64,000 nt of DNA from assembly GCF_001955535.1 (NCBI RefSeq), contig NZ_MPVN01000001.1, positions 2,046,001 through 2,110,000 on the forward strand, written 5' to 3'. This document shows, one piece after another, positions 26,892 to 36,168 of this stretch. Numbering within the stretch: the first letter of the stretch is position 1; each line of letters begins with the position of its first letter. A program made the translations under genes and the position numbers. This stretch comes from Paenibacillus sp. FSL H7-0326. GTDB lineage: Bacteria; Bacillota; Bacilli; Paenibacillales; Paenibacillaceae. Under the pieces are notes generated by a model. It did no database searches. It had not been told where the DNA came from and saw nothing but the letters and a program-made list of their open reading frames with translations.

Positions 26892-27012
26892 AAGCTACCT
26901 CTCCATTTGATAGATAGTTATAATTTTACTTATATATCACCCTATGGAAAAGGTACCCATGTCCTTTCATTAATCACGTCGATTCATACGGAAGACCTTC
27001 ATTAATGAGCAG
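26788..27012. repeat. 225-bp direct repeat, left copy (toxin 5' end and promoter region)
   Basis: It covers codons 1-35 of toxin 3 and 120 bases upstream. The copy at 35944-36168 has the same length and three mismatches by my reading. Shorter related versions precede toxins 1 and 2 (about 21463-21600 and 25090-25215). Confidence 0.85.
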
Positions 27013-27064
27013 GATGGCAAAATAACCCACGAAGCGTGGTGCGCGACGGACGGAGTTAGTAATA

Positions 27065-27104
27065 CAAAAAAGAAACCTTGAAAAGCCCGCAGCCAGTCAA
27101 GGTT
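27065..27104 (-). terminator. Terminator at the end of immunity block B
   Basis: Arms AACCTTGA (27074-27081) and TCAAGGTT (27097-27104), followed leftward by TTTCTTTTTTG. It is the duplicate of the terminator at 21621-21659. Confidence 0.75.
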
Positions 27105-27113
27105 CAAATAATT

Positions 27114-27494
27114 TTAGATCTTCAAAAATTCCACACTAATTCGGTCAACCTGGAACTCTACAGCTTTGCCAATTAAATCAGGATAGTTAGCAAAATATTC
27201 GTCATCGTCGGAAATAACGATCCCTGCATCAATTGAATCTTCATTAAGAATACCACGAATATAATAATTATAGCTTGTACCGATTCGTTTAAGTTCTTTT
27301 TTACTATTACATATTTCACGAATTTCTAATCCATCTAATATCATAAATCCTATGGTAACAGGGTATTCTTTTCCTACTTCAATTTCATAAGGGCATATAA
27401 ACGCAAATCCCGTAAACTCTATTCCTTGTACTTCGAGTGTAACTTCCTCTTCAATATGTGGGTCTAATCCTTTAACTAGAGCTATATACCTCAT
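27114..27494 (-). CDS. Putative orphan immunity protein (126 residues), copy B
   Basis: Intact second copy of the gene at 21669-22049, with about a dozen substitutions and a changed end (VEFLKI for VEFLMD). Same RBS and same fossil toxin start directly upstream. Frame maintenance, while other genes of this block are broken, hints that it is still useful. Confidence 0.7.
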   Translation of the reverse strand: MRYIALVKGLDPHIEEEVTLEVQGIEFTGFAFICPYEIEVGKEYPVTIGFMILDGLEIREICNSKKELKRIGTSYNYYIRGILNEDSIDAGIVISDDDEYFANYPDLIGKAVEFQVDRISVEFLKI

Positions 27495-27510
27495 TATTGT
27501 TACCTCATTT

Positions 27511-27643
27511 CGCTAGAGTCCGTTTCGAAGAGAGCTTCCCTTTGGCCGAACCAATGCGACATGAGTAATGAAAATTCCCCGGAGCAGGCTCTCATTCACA
27601 TTTCCAAGTTATGTACTATTCAGGTACTCCGATCGTAGTCATA
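27511..27643 (-). pseudogene. Fossil WXG100 toxin N-terminus, copy B
   Basis: Duplicate of 22066-22198, offset by 5445 bases, with the same early stop and frame change. The decay therefore predates the block duplication. Confidence 0.75.
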
Positions 27644-27693
27644 ACCAACCTCTCACGTCCTACAATGCCAAGTCTTAACATGTTAGAACTTTT

Positions 27694-28190
27694 CTATCTG
27701 AACATGAGATCTACTTTATCCTCTAAATTAAATTCTTCCTCACCAAGCTCTACTAAATAAGTATCATCATCTGTTGCAGGCTCAAACCCAAATCTGATTT
27801 TTGGTATGTTGAATTTATCTTTTATGACTGCAAGATATTCTAGTGTTTTTTAACTTTTTGTCTTACCTCTAAACTTTTACCTTCGTATAGTTCATTTTCC
27901 GAAAAATTAAATGTAACACCTCCTACATCCTCATTAAAGGAGAATATAATCATTACATCATTTAATTGGCTCCCTATTTCTAACTGTTTAAGATATACAT
28001 TTCCCGTTCCAATCGGTGAGAGTACATCCGAGAAACTTTTAATTTGATAAAATTTAATATCTGAACCACTATTGTGGTCATAGAAATGGGATGACTTAAC
28101 TTCAGACGAGCTAACTTCAAGTTCATTATATACTAACTTGTCTAACTCAACTTTTGGAAAGTCTTCTAGTATAATCTCCATATTTTCCAA
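27694..28190 (-). pseudogene. Frameshifted copy B of the 165-residue immunity gene
   Basis: It aligns with 22249-22746. One base is missing in the region around 27846 (GTTTTTTAAC against ATTTTTTCAGC), which ends the frame at KVKKH after about 116 residues. The remaining 45 codons are still readable in the other frame. Confidence 0.75.
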
Positions 28191-28204
28191 AAATATCACT
28201 CCTC

Positions 28205-28360
28205 TTATTGATCAATAAAACCCTTAAATGTTCCGTCTTGATTAAGCCTTACTCCACGTCCATCAGCTAACTTCTTTTCTAGGAATGTGATTCCCCTACC
28301 GTTTGTAACTTCAATGAAATCTCCTGGGGCATCATGCCTTATCCTTTTCCGCTTCTTCGC
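28205..28360 (-). pseudogene. Copy B of the 51-residue toxin-end remnant, start codon lost
   Basis: Matches 22760-22915. The ATG is GCG here, while the rest of the frame (NQDGTFKGFIDQ) is intact. It overlaps the 3' end of the 160-residue gene copy. Confidence 0.5.
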
Positions 28361-28796
28361 CACTCGTAATATATTCTATATCTTCGTCTGTGATTTCGTT
28401 ACCATCCGATACTGGATGTCCATTAGCATCTAACATACCCATCACTGTCTTATCTGGGTCTGATACTATTAGAGTATAATCCTCAAATAAAAATGGATTA
28501 GGCTCAAGATCAACCGTCACTCTCCAAGCTGGCCGTATATCATCATTCTCTCTATCATCCGGGTTTATCCTAAATGTATAGGCTTCATCAAAGAGTAAGC
28601 TTTCTGTTCGTTCATCAACCGTTCCATCTAATCCATGCTCTTGATGATATCTTTTAGCGAGATCAATGGCTTCTCTTGGGGTTAATACGGTATTTACCGT
28701 GATTTCTTCTAGTTTACGATGATGTCTTGGAAAATCTTCTTCTACAAATTCAATTATCTTATCAAGCTCTTCTTTAGTTCGATTGTATTTTCTCAT
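28332..28796 (-). CDS. Putative immunity protein (154 residues), copy B
   Basis: Intact duplicate of 22887-23351 with the same start context (AAAGGAGA before ATG 28796). Differences include KLEEITVNT for KVEEITVDT and TSGEEAEKDKA for MSDEETEKDKA. An upstream in-frame ATG at 28814 lacks an RBS. Confidence 0.65.
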   Translation of the reverse strand: MRKYNRTKEELDKIIEFVEEDFPRHHRKLEEITVNTVLTPREAIDLAKRYHQEHGLDGTVDERTESLLFDEAYTFRINPDDRENDDIRPAWRVTVDLEPNPFLFEDYTLIVSDPDKTVMGMLDANGHPVSDGNEITDEDIEYITSGEEAEKDKA

Positions 28797-28953
28797 TTCG
28801 GTTTCTCCTTTCATCTAAAAAGGATAATTGAGCTACTGAAGAAAATGAGCTCATCCGTCAGCGAGTTCAGCGGCTTGAATAGGAGATGACATTTCAAAGG
28901 TTCACGATTCGATCCACAAACCCATTATTTAAAGAGATATATTCCAATGATTC

Positions 28954-29246
28954 TTAATCCAATAGAGCAAAAACATGATCTCCCGTTCTAATCTTTGAGA
29001 AATTATCTGAATCATATACGGTTACTCCGATATTTATCATCCCAGATATATAAGTAGAGAGATTCATATTTTTCACTTTAAATTTTAATTCTTCATTTGT
29101 AGTTCTAACCATAATATGTTTTTCAGTGAGATTCGGTATATTTGAATGGTCAGAGGAGAATGATGAATCAGCGCCCCTCCAATAATACAGCCTAATTTTT
29201 CATGGTTTATACTGTATCCTACTTGCATAATATGTGTATAACTCAT
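28954..29246 (-). pseudogene. Frameshifted copy B of the metallopeptidase-toxin immunity gene
   Basis: It aligns with 23509-23802 but is one base shorter near 29170 (CAGCGCCCCTCC against CAACCCCCCCTAC). The frame is lost after about 24 codons. Start codon and RBS are intact. Confidence 0.75.
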
Positions 29247-29258
29247 TGTTAGATCTCC

Positions 29259-29393
29259 TTATCTTTCAAAAATATCAAGTGATTCTTTGACATCTCTCAA
29301 TTTTATTCCTTCATTCCGTAATCGCTGAATAGCATCTCTTGCAAGCATCATTCTTTCGGCTTGGCTTAACTCGGGTGCAAAGCGTGCTGCTCT
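29259..29393 (-). pseudogene. Orphan C-terminal tail of the metallopeptidase toxin
   Basis: It encodes the last 45 residues or so seen at 23815-23949 (AARFAPELSQAERMMLARDA...) and then breaks off at 29393 into a copy of the 126-residue immunity gene. It marks the right edge of the duplicated block. Confidence 0.75.
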
Positions 29394-29621
29394 CAACCTG
29401 GAACTTTACAGCTTTGCCAATTAAATCAGGATAGTTAGCAAAATATTCGTCATCGTCAGAAATAACGGTCCCTGCATCAATTGAATCTTCATTAAGAACA
29501 CCACGAATATAATAATTATAGCTTGTACCGATTCGTTCAAGTTCTTTTTTACTATCACATAATTCACGAATTTCTAATCCTCTTGTGGGTCTAATCCTTT
29601 AACTCGAGCTATATACCTCAT
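29394..29621 (-). pseudogene. Rearranged third copy of the 126-residue immunity gene
   Basis: Corresponds to 21701 onward up to about 21895. An internal deletion of roughly 115 bases follows, then the first codons and ATG (29621). The 3' end is missing because the copy is joined to the toxin tail. Confidence 0.75.
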
Positions 29622-29716
29622 TTGTATTACCTCTTTTCATATTCCGCAAGTTAATTACAGTAAATAGAGTTAATGACGAGGGAAAGAGGTTCATTTAACA
29701 CTAGGTCAGCTCTTCA

Positions 29717-30252
29717 TCAACGCTGTTGTTTGAATCGATCTCTCAACGAAGCAATCTTATCAATTTCATATTGATAATTACATTTACCTTTAAAATACTC
29801 CTCCATACTTTTAAAAAATTCCTCTGCTCCATCTAATAAGGCTACAATCAATTCATTTTTGGGAAGTACAACTTTAAAGTGGTGCCTACCCTCTAACTCA
29901 TACTGCACTTTATCCCTAGATATTGATTTAATCGTAGCTTTACAGGTTGATCGGGAAAGTAAGTCTCCCCTTCTCCTAAATTCATCAAATTTTCTATAAC
30001 ATTTAAAATATACGCCCATAATTGGTCAACTAAATCCCATAAGGTAACATCAAGTAAAGACTCTTGGAAATACTTTAAAGTAATTGCTCCATTCAAATAT
30101 TTAAAATCTAATAAATCTTCGAGATTCAATATCTCAGGAGCATTTTTAATCTGGACAAAATATTCTTCGATATTAGATTCCAAAAGTGATAGGTCGTTAA
30201 TTTTTCTGTCAGGTCTACTAATAAAGGTATTTACATGAAACAATTTGCTCAC
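29717..30252 (-). pseudogene. Frameshifted putative immunity gene (about 178 residues if repaired)
   Basis: From GTG 30252 the frame reads MSKLFHVNTFISRPDRK to about FPDQPV near 29945. The continuation KATIKSISRDKVQYELEGRH and onward to RFKQQR lies in the next frame. One indel near 29935-29945 joins the two halves into a continuous protein. Family not recognised. It directly follows a toxin-like remnant, as an immunity gene would. Confidence 0.6.
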
Positions 30253-30255
30253 CTA

Positions 30256-30610
30256 CTATTCAGGATAAAATTGACCAACTCTGCCTTTGTTAAAACCAAC
30301 TACATACTCCACTCCATGATAACATTCCTTCCAGAAAAGTTTCTCGTTCTCCTTCATCCATATGCTGCTGATATACATCGAAAATTCTACATTTATAGAA
30401 AACATTCGTTTCACCACCTTTTATCCATTCCAGCATTTTTCTGTATTCTCGCAGTTGTTGAATTGTATCTCTGGTCTCAGTTTTCGGGCCATATGCTTTT
30501 TTGAATTTAATTAGCTTTTCTTTAGCCTCAATTCCCATCTCTATCATAAAACTAATAATACTCGTCAGATTTAAATTCCTAAAATTCCTATACTGAAATT
30601 TTATATACAA
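30256..30610 (-). pseudogene. Degenerate toxin-like gene remnant
   Basis: The open frame (30290-30610) contains HMDEGERETFLEG, which matches VMDEGEREAFLEG of the intact toxins, but what precedes it (EAKEKLIKFKKAYGPKTETRD) is not toxin sequence. In another frame the end reads YHGVEYVVGFNKGRVGQFYPE before a stop at 30256, a plausible toxin terminus. It is best read as a mosaic, frameshifted remnant. AT-rich sequence follows up to the restriction gene. Confidence 0.5.
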
Positions 30611-30754
30611 TGCTATTCTATGATTAGGCTGAACAATACAAAATCAAATGTAATAATCTCAATAAAACGATATAATAATAAAAAACAAATATCTTTGCTA
30701 TCAAAGAAGTAACCTCTAGTGATAGAGTTCTTAAACTATAAGGAGCAATAATTT

Positions 30755-33700
30755 ATGAATACTTCTACACAATCATTTGATCATCTGATTAGAATAATCA
30801 ATAAATCTGCAGGTACTATCCAACGTAATCGTGGTACTTACTTTGAACAGTTAGTACAGATATATTTGCAAAATGAACCAATTTACAAGAATCTATATTC
30901 TGATGTTTGGCAACTAAAAGATGTACCAGAAGAATATTGTATACCTAAGAAAGATACTGGCGTGGACTTGGTTGCCAAAAACCGTAATACAGGTGAACTA
31001 ACTGCAATTCAAGCCAAATTTTATCAAGGAAAAGTCGGCAAGGCTGAAATCAATTCATTCATTGCAGAACTTGGTAAAAGTTATTATAGTGCGGGCATGA
31101 TTGTTTCTACTACTGATGAGTGGAATCAAAATGCACTTGATACAGTTGATTCGCAAACCAAGCAAGTACAAAAAATTGGATTGTCTGACTTACGACACTC
31201 AAAAGTTGATTGGTCTTCTGTCGATTTTGAAAAACCAAAGGAAATTATTATAAAATGTCACAAAAAAACACGTGACTATCAAGACAAAGCAATTGACCTT
31301 GCGAAAGAATACTTTAAGACTCATGATCGAGGAATGCTTGTTATGGCACCAGGAACAGGCAAAACCTTTACCTCACTGAAAATGGTAGAGCAGTTTGCTA
31401 AAAATAGTAATCAAAAAGTTTATAACGTCTTGTATCTTGTACCGAGTATTCAACTCTTAACACAAACACTGTTTGGTTGGAATGCTGATAGTTCTGACGA
31501 TTTCAATCTTAATTCATTTGCTGTTACATCCGATAGGAAAGCAACAAAGAAAAAAGCGAATGACGATGATGCTGATATCTTAGCAACCGATATTGGTTTC
31601 CCAGCTACTACGAATGCGGTTGAAGTTGTAAAAAATTATCATTCTTTGAAATACAAAGGAGACAAAGTGACGTTGAACGTCATCTTCAGTACTTATCAAT
31701 CAATAGATGTCATTCATCAAGCGCAAGAACTTGGCTATCCTGAATTTGACTTTATTGTGTCAGATGAAGCACACAGAACAACAGGTTTTAAGGAACAAGG
31801 TCAAGAAGATAGTACTTTTACAAAAGTTCATAGCAACGCTATCGTTCAAGGTAAACTTAGACTTTACCAAACAGCAACACCAAAAATTTATTCAGATAAT
31901 GCCAAATCAAAAGGCGTTGAAAAGTCTGTTGTTATCTCCTCTATGGATGATGAATCTATTTTTGGCAAAGAAATTTTCCGTCTAGGTTTTGGTGAAGCGG
32001 TTGGACGTGGCTATCTGACTGATTACAAAGTAATGGTCTTGACTGTTGAAGAAGAAGCTATGACCAAAAATTTGCAACAAACCCTTGCTGATTCTGAGAA
32101 CGGATTAAATATAGACGATGTCGGACGTATTGTAGGAGTTTGGAATGGAATGATTAAACGCGAAGGTGCCACTGGTAAAGTTAGTGGTCAACCGATGAAA
32201 CGTGCCATTTCATTCATTGATACCATCGCGAACTCGAAGAAAATTGCTGAAAAATTTAATTCCGTAGTGAATGAATATCTTGGTGATAGTGCTGAAGAAA
32301 GTTTCCAAATTGATGTTCGCCACGTTGATGGTAGTTTGAATGCTTTACAAAAGAAAGAAGCACTTGATTGGCTTGCTGGTGAAATTGATAATAATGAAGC
32401 TCGTGTCTTGTCCAATGTAAAATTTTTGACTGAAGGAATTGATGTTCCAAACCTCGATGGAGTTATCTTCTTTGCACCAAAAAAATCACAAGTTGATATT
32501 GTTCAAGCTGTTGGGCGCATCATGCGTAAATTTGATGGTAAGGAATACGGCTACATCATCTTACCAATCGTTATCCCTGCTGGTGTGACGCCTGAGAATG
32601 TTCTTGATGACAATAAGACTTATGCAGCTGTTTGGCAGGTATTAAATGCTTTGCGTGCTACTGATGAACGTTTTAACGCTATTGTTAATCAGTTACAGCT
32701 TAATAAAAAGAAACCAGGAAATATCAATATCATCAATCCAGGTAAAGGACGTCCAAGAAAACCGTATGTAGAGGGTGAGGATGGACAAGGTGTCGACGTA
32801 GAGCAACCAGTTCAAACAGAGTTACAACTTTGGGATGAGATTGAAGATGCAATTTTCGGTAAAATAGTCCAGAAAGTTGGAGATAGACGCTACCTTGAAG
32901 ATTGGTCAAAAGACGTTAATGAAATTGCTAAACGTTATATCAGATGGATAAATGAACGACTTATTGATAAAGACAATCCTATCAAAACTGAATTTACTAA
33001 GTTTGTTCATGGCCTACAACATAATATCAACGAAAGTATTACACAAGATTCTGCTGTTGAAATGCTGGCCCAACATTTAATTACAAAACCAGTGTTTGAA
33101 GCTCTTTTTGACGAATATAGCTTTGTCAATAATAACCCTGTATCGCAAGCGATGGAAACCATTGTTATTGAATTGCAAAAAGCTGGCTTTGAGAAAGAAC
33201 AAGAAAAACTCGCACCATTTTATGAATCTGTTAAATTACGTGCGAGTGGTGTTGATAATGCAGAGGGTAAACAAAAAATCATTATCACGCTTTACGATAA
33301 ATTCTTCTCAACTGGTTTCAAATCAACTACTGATCGATTAGGAATTGTCTTCACGCCGATTGAAGTGGTGGACTTCATTGTTAAATCTGTTGATGACGTA
33401 CTAAAAAAACATTTTAGCAAGTCTCTTGCCAGTCAAGGTGTCCATATCTTAGACCCGTTTACTGGAACAGGAACATTTATTGTCCGCACGCTATCTTATC
33501 TCAAAACACAAATGGATAAAGGCAACATTACACTTCCGGATATTACGCGTAAATACACGCGAGAACTTCACGCCAATGAAATTGTGCTTTTGAGTTATTA
33601 CATTGCAGCTATTAATATTGAAGCAACTTTTGATGATATTAAAGGGGATGAACAAGGTTATGCACCGTTTGAAGGTATTGTTTTGACCGATACTTTTGAA

Positions 33701-35536
33701 TCGACCGAAAAAGAAGACACGCTAGATGATAGCTTTTTTGGAATTAATGATGAGCGCTTGAAACGTCAACAGGAAGTACCAATAACAGCAATTATTGGTA
33801 ACCCTCCATATTCTGCTGGTCAGAATTCTGGAAATGATGATGCTCAAAATTTGAAATATCCTAAATTAGATACAGCTGTTGAACGTACTTATGCAAAAAA
33901 CTCAACGGCAGTAAATAAGACATCACTATATGATTCATATATTAAAGCAATTCGATGGTCATCTGATCGATTGAATCAGAATGGTGTTATTGGCTTTGTA
34001 ACCAATGGACAATTTATTGATAGTCGTGCAGCTGATGGCCTCCGTAAATCACTTTACGAAGAATTCAATCATCTGTATATCTTTAATTTACGTGGTGACC
34101 AACGTACACAAGGTGAAACCTCACGCCGTGAGGGAGGTAAAATATTTGGGTCTGGTAGTCGTACGCCAATTGCGATCAGTATCCTTGTTAAAGATGGTAG
34201 TGGTGACCATAAATTACATTATCATGATATTGGGGACTATCTTAGCCGTGATGAGAAGCTTGCTATCTTGCGTAATAACCAATCTATTTTAGGTATTGAT
34301 TGGCAGACAATTGTCCCTGATAAGAATAATGACTGGATTAACCAACGCGATGAGAATTATGACAAGTATTTGTCTATTGAAGAATTTTTCATAAATCGAG
34401 CAGCTGGTATAAAGACAAACCGTGATAGTTGGACATACAATTTTTCAGACAATGCGGTTAAGTCTAACTCTGAAAAGATGATTGCAAGGTATAATTCTGA
34501 AATAGATCGTTTATCAAATATTGCTAACATTGCCGAACGTCAAAGGAAAACAAACAAAGATGAATCTTATATTAAGTGGACTCGTGCACTGTTCCAACGC
34601 TTTGATAGGTCGGAGAAAATTGTAGCTGATGGTAAAGTAGTTGTAAGTATGTATCGTCCCTTTACTAAGAAATGGTTGTACTATAAGCGAGAGATCATTG
34701 AAAGTACTGGAAATATGAATAATATATTCAATAGGGAAAATATAGGAATTATTATTCAAGGTGCCGGAGAAAAATCAAGCTTTTCTGCTTTAATTACCAA
34801 TGAAATCCCAAATTTTCATTATGTTGCTACAGGCAAAGGTTTTTATCTTAAGAATAATGATTTCGCTGGTTTGATTTCGGATGAATACAACGTCAGACAT
34901 AAATTCGAATTGAACTCAGAAGATACTTTTTATTATATTTATGGTGTTTTCCACTCAACAGAATATCGTAAAAAGTACGCTAATGATTTACAAAAGGCAT
35001 TACCTCGTATCCCTTTACTCAAAAATAAAGAAAAATATGTTGAAATCGGACGCAAACTTGCAAATTTGCATTTAAACTATGAAAACCAACCAAGTTGGGA
35101 CGGCGTTGAAGTTCAAATCACAGGTCCCGAACTAAATTATCGTGTAAAGAAAATGAAACATCCAAGGAAAGGTATTTTGGATACGATTATTTTTAATGAA
35201 AATATCACGATTAAAAATATTCCTGAGGAAGCCTATGAGTATGTCAGCAACGGCCGTCCTGCGATTGAATGGATTATTGACCAGTATCAAGTGAAGAAAG
35301 ATAATAAGTCAGGTATCACTGATGATCCGAATGAATTCAGTGATGATCCAAAGTATATTTTGAATTTGTTGCTGTCTGTGATTACGGTTAGTATGAAGAC
35401 GATTGATTTAGTTGATCAGTTACCTAAGTTTGAGGTGGTTGATTATAATCAAACCAATCGTGCTGAAATTTATCCAATTGGGAATAATAATGATTTACCA
35501 ATGGTCGCAGAAAAAAGTGAAAAGAAATATAAATAA
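30755..35536 (+). CDS. Type ISP restriction-modification enzyme (single-chain translocase, nuclease and methyltransferase)
   Basis: 1593 residues, close to the length of LlaGI/LlaBIII. Order of domains: Mrr-like PD-(D/E)XK nuclease (D71 and QAK at 86-88); SF2 translocase with Walker A APGTGKT (198-204), DEAH box in SDEAHRTTG (about 336), TATP (about 373) and QAVGRIMRK (about 583); a helical coupler; gamma-class adenine-N6 methyltransferase with motif I DPFTGTGTF (about 898) and NPPY (about 1015); then a target-recognition region to the C-terminus. Such enzymes need no partner gene. The RBS AAGGAGC precedes ATG 30755. Base composition is much more AT-rich than the flanks and it runs against the toxin array, both signs of transfer. 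A strong terminator follows. Confidence 0.92.
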   Translation: MNTSTQSFDHLIRIINKSAGTIQRNRGTYFEQLVQIYLQNEPIYKNLYSDVWQLKDVPEEYCIPKKDTGVDLVAKNRNTGELTAIQAKFYQGKVGKAEINSFIAELGKSYYSAGMIVSTTDEWNQNALDTVDSQTKQVQKIGLSDLRHSKVDWSSVDFEKPKEIIIKCHKKTRDYQDKAIDLAKEYFKTHDRGMLVMAPGTGKTFTSLKMVEQFAKNSNQKVYNVLYLVPSIQLLTQTLFGWNADSSDDFNLNSFAVTSDRKATKKKANDDDADILATDIGFPATTNAVEVVKNYHSLKYKGDKVTLNVIFSTYQSIDVIHQAQELGYPEFDFIVSDEAHRTTGFKEQGQEDSTFTKVHSNAIVQGKLRLYQTATPKIYSDNAKSKGVEKSVVISSMDDESIFGKEIFRLGFGEAVGRGYLTDYKVMVLTVEEEAMTKNLQQTLADSENGLNIDDVGRIVGVWNGMIKREGATGKVSGQPMKRAISFIDTIANSKKIAEKFNSVVNEYLGDSAEESFQIDVRHVDGSLNALQKKEALDWLAGEIDNNEARVLSNVKFLTEGIDVPNLDGVIFFAPKKSQVDIVQAVGRIMRKFDGKEYGYIILPIVIPAGVTPENVLDDNKTYAAVWQVLNALRATDERFNAIVNQLQLNKKKPGNINIINPGKGRPRKPYVEGEDGQGVDVEQPVQTELQLWDEIEDAIFGKIVQKVGDRRYLEDWSKDVNEIAKRYIRWINERLIDKDNPIKTEFTKFVHGLQHNINESITQDSAVEMLAQHLITKPVFEALFDEYSFVNNNPVSQAMETIVIELQKAGFEKEQEKLAPFYESVKLRASGVDNAEGKQKIIITLYDKFFSTGFKSTTDRLGIVFTPIEVVDFIVKSVDDVLKKHFSKSLASQGVHILDPFTGTGTFIVRTLSYLKTQMDKGNITLPDITRKYTRELHANEIVLLSYYIAAINIEATFDDIKGDEQGYAPFEGIVLTDTFESTEKEDTLDDSFFGINDERLKRQQEVPITAIIGNPPYSAGQNSGNDDAQNLKYPKLDTAVERTYAKNSTAVNKTSLYDSYIKAIRWSSDRLNQNGVIGFVTNGQFIDSRAADGLRKSLYEEFNHLYIFNLRGDQRTQGETSRREGGKIFGSGSRTPIAISILVKDGSGDHKLHYHDIGDYLSRDEKLAILRNNQSILGIDWQTIVPDKNNDWINQRDENYDKYLSIEEFFINRAAGIKTNRDSWTYNFSDNAVKSNSEKMIARYNSEIDRLSNIANIAERQRKTNKDESYIKWTRALFQRFDRSEKIVADGKVVVSMYRPFTKKWLYYKREIIESTGNMNNIFNRENIGIIIQGAGEKSSFSALITNEIPNFHYVATGKGFYLKNNDFAGLISDEYNVRHKFELNSEDTFYYIYGVFHSTEYRKKYANDLQKALPRIPLLKNKEKYVEIGRKLANLHLNYENQPSWDGVEVQITGPELNYRVKKMKHPRKGILDTIIFNENITIKNIPEEAYEYVSNGRPAIEWIIDQYQVKKDNKSGITDDPNEFSDDPKYILNLLLSVITVSMKTIDLVDQLPKFEVVDYNQTNRAEIYPIGNNNDLPMVAEKSEKKYK

Positions 35537-35539
35537 TTT

Positions 35540-35577
35540 AAAAACTGACCTGCCATAATTTTGGCAGGTCAGTTTTT
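35540..35577 (+). terminator. Rho-independent terminator of the Type ISP gene
   Basis: Perfect 16-bp arms (35540-35555 and 35562-35577) with a 6-base loop. The stem core is CTGACCTGCCA and it ends in TTTTT. It starts four bases past the stop codon. Confidence 0.9.
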
Positions 35578-35583
35578 ATAATT

Positions 35584-35629
35584 AAATTGGGTGAAATTGG
35601 ATAATTATTAATCCAATTTCACCCAATTT
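35584..35629. repeat. Perfect 19-bp inverted repeat behind the Type ISP gene
   Basis: Arms 35584-35602 and 35611-35629 pair without mismatch across an 8-base loop. There is no clear U-run, so it is either a second terminator or a mark of the insertion edge. 35630-35943 is AT-rich with no gene or motif I can support. Confidence 0.7.
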
Positions 35630-35943
35630 TACGTTAATTTTTCGACTTTGAATCACCGTTAAGGTTTCAAAGCACTTTTTTTACCTTTTGGAATTATAGA
35701 TGATTATAGTTTTTAATTTATGTTTGATATAGAATTTTCATTTTTTCTTTTGGCTCTGATTCTGTTCTCATTAAAAAATTGCAATTCTATCCGAAATTAT
35801 AAAACTAAGCATTTAATTGAATGGCTAGTCGTTATATTTATTTCAACTATTTCCTAAAATACTACATATCCATTCCTTTCCGAACATATAAAAATAAATC
35901 TTTTATATTAAAGGAACTTTCAGAAAAAATTTGCTATTAACAG

Positions 35944-36168
35944 TGCCGGAGAAGGTCCTCATTGATCATCTTGAGCTGGTTAGATGCATTGTCGAATTGA
36001 TCAGATACCGATAGCAGCACATCTATAGGAACTTTGATTCTTGTCATAAGCTACCTCTCCATTTGATAGATAGTTATAATTTTACTTATATATCACCCTA
36101 TGGAAAAGGTACCCATGTCCTTTCATTAATCATGTCGATTCATACGGAAGACCTTCATTAATGAGCAG
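35944..36168. repeat. 225-bp direct repeat, right copy, with toxin N-terminal fossil
   Basis: It matches 26788-27012. 35944-36047 (minus strand) encodes the first 34 or so residues of the WXG100 toxin (ATG at 36047). The rest is its promoter region. The repeat ends inside the last codons of the Nudix gene. Confidence 0.85.

Noticed and set aside
30755..35536. Separate Type I hsdR and hsdM genes
   Set aside because: One uninterrupted frame carries nuclease, translocase and methyltransferase in Type ISP order; no hsdS gene is present.
35630..35943. Hidden small gene in the AT-rich gap after the restriction gene
   Set aside because: Only short frames without RBS were seen; stop codons are frequent in all frames.
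19354..36168. Prophage or integrative element explanation for the island
   Set aside because: No integrase, transposase, structural phage genes or att-type short repeats seen; long homologous repeats explain the layout.
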